Assembly (NCBI GenBank): GCA_019894815.1
Contig: JAGXNU010000102.1
Location: 1-7,460 of the forward strand
Length of the DNA: 7,460 nt
Source of the DNA: Promethearchaeota archaeon
Lineage (GTDB): Archaea; Asgardarchaeota; Lokiarchaeia; Sigyniarchaeales; SOKP01
Direction: 5' to 3'
Shown here: in pieces, positions 5,483 through 7,460 of the stretch
How positions within the stretch are numbered: the first letter of the stretch is position 1
How the letters are laid out: each line of letters begins with the position of its first letter
The notes under the pieces: generated by a model
What the model saw: only the letters and a program-made list of their open reading frames with translations
Database searches by the model: none
Told to the model about the DNA's origin: nothing
Made by a program: the position numbers and the translations under genes

Positions 5483-5965
5483 ATGACAAAATATCACATG
5501 AGACGGAAGGAAAAAGAGATCACTGAAAAAGATCTCTTAAATACAATTATCATTGAGGGAAAATATGTTACGATATCAATGTGCCGAAAAGATGAGCCGT
5601 ATATCGTTTCTCTTAGTTATGGTTATGACCAGGATAAAAATTGTTTATACTTTCATTGTGCAAATGAAGGATTAAAAATTGACTTTATTAAAACAAATCC
5701 ATTAGTATGTGCTACAATAATCAAGGATAGGGGTTATAAGATGAATGAATGTGATCATGCGTATCAATCAATTGTCATGAGGGGAAAATTGATTAGTATC
5801 GAGAATCTTGAAGAAAAAAAACATGGATTTGATGTATTGATAAGTCATTTAGAAGAAAATACGGATAGGATGAAAAAAAAACATCTTAATAATGAAAAAT
5901 CTTATGTAAATACTTGCATATTAAGATTGGATATAGAAGAAATTTCTGGAAAGGTAAATAATTAG
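5483..5965 (+). CDS. Pyridoxamine 5'-phosphate oxidase-like FMN protein, NimA-type
   Basis: The 160-residue product is a flavin-binding split beta-barrel protein, usually a soluble homodimer. Visible marks are 'MRRKEKEITEKD' (6-17), 'YVTISMCRKDEPYIVSLSYG' (28-47), 'LYFHCANEGLKIDFIKTNP' (55-73, with His58 in the position conserved in NimA proteins), and a closing strand 'CILRLDIEEISGK'. The family includes 5-nitroimidazole reductases (Nim), but most archaeal members have no known substrate and may simply bind FMN, F420 or haem, so drug resistance should not be assumed. Family members often begin at the MRRK motif, so the ATG at 5498 (155 residues) is a serious rival to 5483; two TATA boxes, one suited to each, leave this open. 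It ends with TAG, followed by a T7 run. Confidence 0.87.
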   Translation: MTKYHMRRKEKEITEKDLLNTIIIEGKYVTISMCRKDEPYIVSLSYGYDQDKNCLYFHCANEGLKIDFIKTNPLVCATIIKDRGYKMNECDHAYQSIVMRGKLISIENLEEKKHGFDVLISHLEENTDRMKKKHLNNEKSYVNTCILRLDIEEISGKVNN

Positions 5966-5984
5966 TATTTCATTTTCATAAAAC

Positions 5985-5995
5985 TTTTTTTAAAT
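5985..5995 (+). promoter_or_regulatory. T-run and TATA box: end of NimA-like gene, start of small gene
   Basis: T7 (5985-5991) runs straight into AAATG, so the same bases can act as a U-tract terminator for the upstream gene and as a TTTAAAT-type TATA box. The box centre is about 22 bases ahead of the ATG at 6013, the spacing of a leaderless archaeal transcript. Confidence 0.5.
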
Positions 5996-6012
5996 GATTT
6001 ATTCTATAAGAT

Positions 6013-6183
6013 ATGGACCCCGAAGAAGAAAGAAAAATATTAAATGATTTAATTAAACATAGAAGAATCCCTTATTCTATAGAATTATTAGATGTCGATG
6101 GAAACAAGATAACCGTCCGAAACAATTTTGGTAGTACGATTACTTACATAAAAAAAAAAGATGGAACTTTTGACTTAGCTTGA
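6013..6183 (+). CDS. Small 56-residue protein, unknown function
   Basis: This short gene runs from an ATG at 6013 to a TGA at 6181-6183. The product starts with a charged helix ('MDPEEERKILNDLIKHRR') followed by a likely beta meander: 'YSIELLDVDGNKITVRN', then 'FGSTITYIKKKDGTFDLA'. It has no Cys, no membrane segment and no recognised motif. The alternating hydrophobic pattern and turns (DVDGNK, KKDGTF) look like a small folded domain, and the TATA box at leaderless spacing supports expression. It resembles the many small, uncharacterised archaeal adaptor-like proteins, but I cannot assign a family. A run of ten A at 6151-6160 codes for the lysines and would be prone to slippage or sequencing error. 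Confidence 0.6.
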   Translation: MDPEEERKILNDLIKHRRIPYSIELLDVDGNKITVRNNFGSTITYIKKKDGTFDLA

Positions 6184-6386
6184 GCCATAACAAAGAAAAA
6201 GATACCAAATCAATAATTGAATAATTCAAAAAATTTGCTAAGTTTAGCTATTTAATAATTTGTCAATCATTATTTTACTAAGTATCAAAATAAGGCACTA
6301 AAATCTGAGAACAATAAAACATAAAATTAAAAGATTTAAGGATCTTATTAAAGATATATATTTTATTACTATTCTTGGTGCTATTT
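6184..6386. other. Non-coding stretch with AT-rich palindromes
   Basis: No ORF is supported here. GCTAA-gt-TTAGC (6237-6248) is a perfect short palindrome, followed by AATAAT/ATTATT (6254-6259 and 6269-6274, loop 9). They lie 100-130 bases ahead of the next gene and could be an operator, but are short enough to arise by chance. The 3' end holds the promoter of the following gene. Confidence 0.35.
6354..6365 (+). promoter_or_regulatory. TATA box for the large right-edge gene
   Basis: ATATATATTTTA, preceded by AAAG, is centred about 27 bases ahead of the TTG at 6387. This is what a leaderless transcript beginning at that TTG would need. Confidence 0.5.
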
Positions 6387-7460
6387 TTGAGAAAGAGAAA
6401 ATTGAAATCTGATGATGCTGAAGAAAGATTTACTGAACATTTTAGAGCGGTTATTGATAACAATACTTCACTTAACATGTATAATGAGAAAAAGCGATCT
6501 ATTTGCGTGATAAGAAAAAACTTGGCTAAAGACTATGAGGTCGAAGTTGACGCTTCAGAGGCACCAATAATGAATAAAATGTTAAGAGATCCTGAACCTT
6601 ATGAAAGTTCAATGGCAGAAGTTAAAATACTTGAACAAGAAATATTTCCATTGAATGATGCATTTAAGAATGTATTTGGAACTGATGAAGAATTAAAACT
6701 TAATGCAATAAAATTAGCAGTTGGTGGTAGTTATCATGATTATGTTACAATTCAAGAAAAAGATTTGAAGAAATTCGATGTTAAACCTACTCTTAGTGGA
6801 TTATGTGAATTTATTGATCAAAATAATGAAAGCATTCTCGGATTTTTGGATTGTGAATATATTAGTGAAGAGGGAAATGTAATTTATCTCAGTTGTGATA
6901 AAAAAGGAGTGACTGATAATATTTATTCTTTGAGCATAAAAATCTTGGCATCAATGCACCAAAGAGGGTTTTTTCTTCAACAAGAGCATAAATATTATGG
7001 ACTTCAGCTATTTATCACTTTAGAAATGAAAAAAGCTAATGATGATAAATTATTCGAATTCTTAAAAGAACTTAATATCGATTGGGAAATGATCTTTTTC
7101 AGAAGACGATTAGCAATTCATGACTGGACTGAAATAGAATGTGAAAGAGATTCTGATAATCTTAAAAAGTATTTAAGGGCTAAATTCGAAACCCTAAATT
7201 ATTTTGATATCAATAACATTATAAGAGTAATAGTAAAAAACCAATTACCTTTCAATGTTGCTGATAAAATGTCATCTCTCTTATATATAATGAAAACTGA
7301 AAGAAGTAATCAATTATCAGATAAGACTCATAATGCTAATGCTGAGGGTTATTTCGATTCTCAAAGAAGAAATGCACATTCTTTTGATTCAGAAGAGAGA
7401 GCTAATACTGTAAATGGATATACTCTTACGCTAAAAAAAGCAGAAATAGCCGCTGCTGCC
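6387..7460 (+). CDS. Large soluble protein of unknown family (3'-truncated)
   Basis: An uninterrupted plus-strand frame runs from a stop at 6315-6317 to the right edge. The proposed start is TTG at 6387, giving at least 358 residues. The first ATG in frame is only at 6477, but codons before it read as normal hydrophilic protein ('KSDDAEERFTEHFRAVIDNN') and the TATA spacing points to 6387; TTG 6375, GTG 6378 and TTG 6402 are alternatives. I recognise no family. The product is charged and cytosolic, with no signal peptide or membrane helix. The middle ('LSGLCEFIDQNNESILGFLD', then 'DNIYSLSIKILASMHQRGFF') alternates strands and helices. 'LFEFLKELNIDWEMIFFRRR' is amphipathic. Near the edge are two similar ten-residue units ('YFDSQRRNAH', 'SFDSEERANT') and an alanine-rich helix beginning. 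The gene continues beyond the window, so any diagnostic domain may lie there. Confidence 0.7.
   Translation, partial: MRKRKLKSDDAEERFTEHFRAVIDNNTSLNMYNEKKRSICVIRKNLAKDYEVEVDASEAPIMNKMLRDPEPYESSMAEVKILEQEIFPLNDAFKNVFGTDEELKLNAIKLAVGGSYHDYVTIQEKDLKKFDVKPTLSGLCEFIDQNNESILGFLDCEYISEEGNVIYLSCDKKGVTDNIYSLSIKILASMHQRGFFLQQEHKYYGLQLFITLEMKKANDDKLFEFLKELNIDWEMIFFRRRLAIHDWTEIECERDSDNLKKYLRAKFETLNYFDINNIIRVIVKNQLPFNVADKMSSLLYIMKTERSNQLSDKTHNANAEGYFDSQRRNAHSFDSEERANTVNGYTLTLKKAEIAAAA

Noticed and set aside
5483..5965. Nitroimidazole resistance function for the NimA-like protein
   Set aside because: The fold and motifs match the family, but most members have unknown substrates and nothing in the context supports drug resistance.
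6278..6478. 66-codon minus-strand ORF
   Set aside because: Overlaps the promoter and 5' end of the large plus-strand gene; low-complexity composition and no TATA box at proper spacing.
6412..6510. 32-codon plus-strand ORF beginning ATGATG
   Set aside because: Out of frame inside the large right-edge gene; too short and unsupported by a promoter.
1..7460. tRNA, rRNA, CRISPR array, insertion sequence
   Set aside because: No T-loop-like sequences, regular spaced repeats, transposase motifs or terminal inverted repeats were found on reading both strands by eye.

Overview
The window comes from an AT-rich archaeal chromosome. Strong archaeal TATA boxes (for example TTTAAATATATAAA at 2123) lie about 20-40 bases ahead of almost every gene. 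Most transcripts look leaderless or nearly so, ends are short T-runs, and only one gene has a clear Shine-Dalgarno sequence. The mix of a fatty-acid-type 3-hydroxyacyl-CoA dehydrogenase, many single-gene units and a presenilin-like protease with eukaryote-like motifs would fit an Asgard (Promethearchaeota/Lokiarchaeia-like) archaeon. That placement is inference; there is no marker gene here.

Layout. 1-351 (+): C-terminal SPASM iron-sulfur domain of a radical SAM enzyme cut by the left edge. 354-473 (-): a GNAT acetyltransferase tail without its catalytic part, lying in frame just after the stop of a small winged-helix protein (474-776, -). 840-2033 (-): long 3-hydroxyacyl-CoA dehydrogenase. 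2191-2586 (+): four-helix membrane protein of unknown function, divergent from the dehydrogenase. 2604-2748: a short GC-richer spacer. 2749-3789 (-): nine-helix intramembrane aspartyl protease of the presenilin family. 3886-5139 (-): GT4 glycosyltransferase. 5149-5482: 330-base divergent intergenic region with a duplicated 39/48-base element. 5483-5965 (+): NimA-like FMN-binding split-barrel protein. 6013-6183 (+): leaderless 56-residue protein. 6387 to the right edge (+): large unrecognised soluble protein, probably starting at TTG.

The genes do not form an operon: almost all have their own promoter, and pairs are divergent or separated by T-runs. No shared pathway is evident. The most notable item is the presenilin homologue. 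Both catalytic aspartates, the GxGD motif, the PAL-equivalent motif and nine predicted helices are visible, and the segments around the active site resemble eukaryotic presenilin more than I would expect of a generic archaeal A22 protease. It lacks the long TM6-TM7 loop in which eukaryotic presenilin is cleaved.
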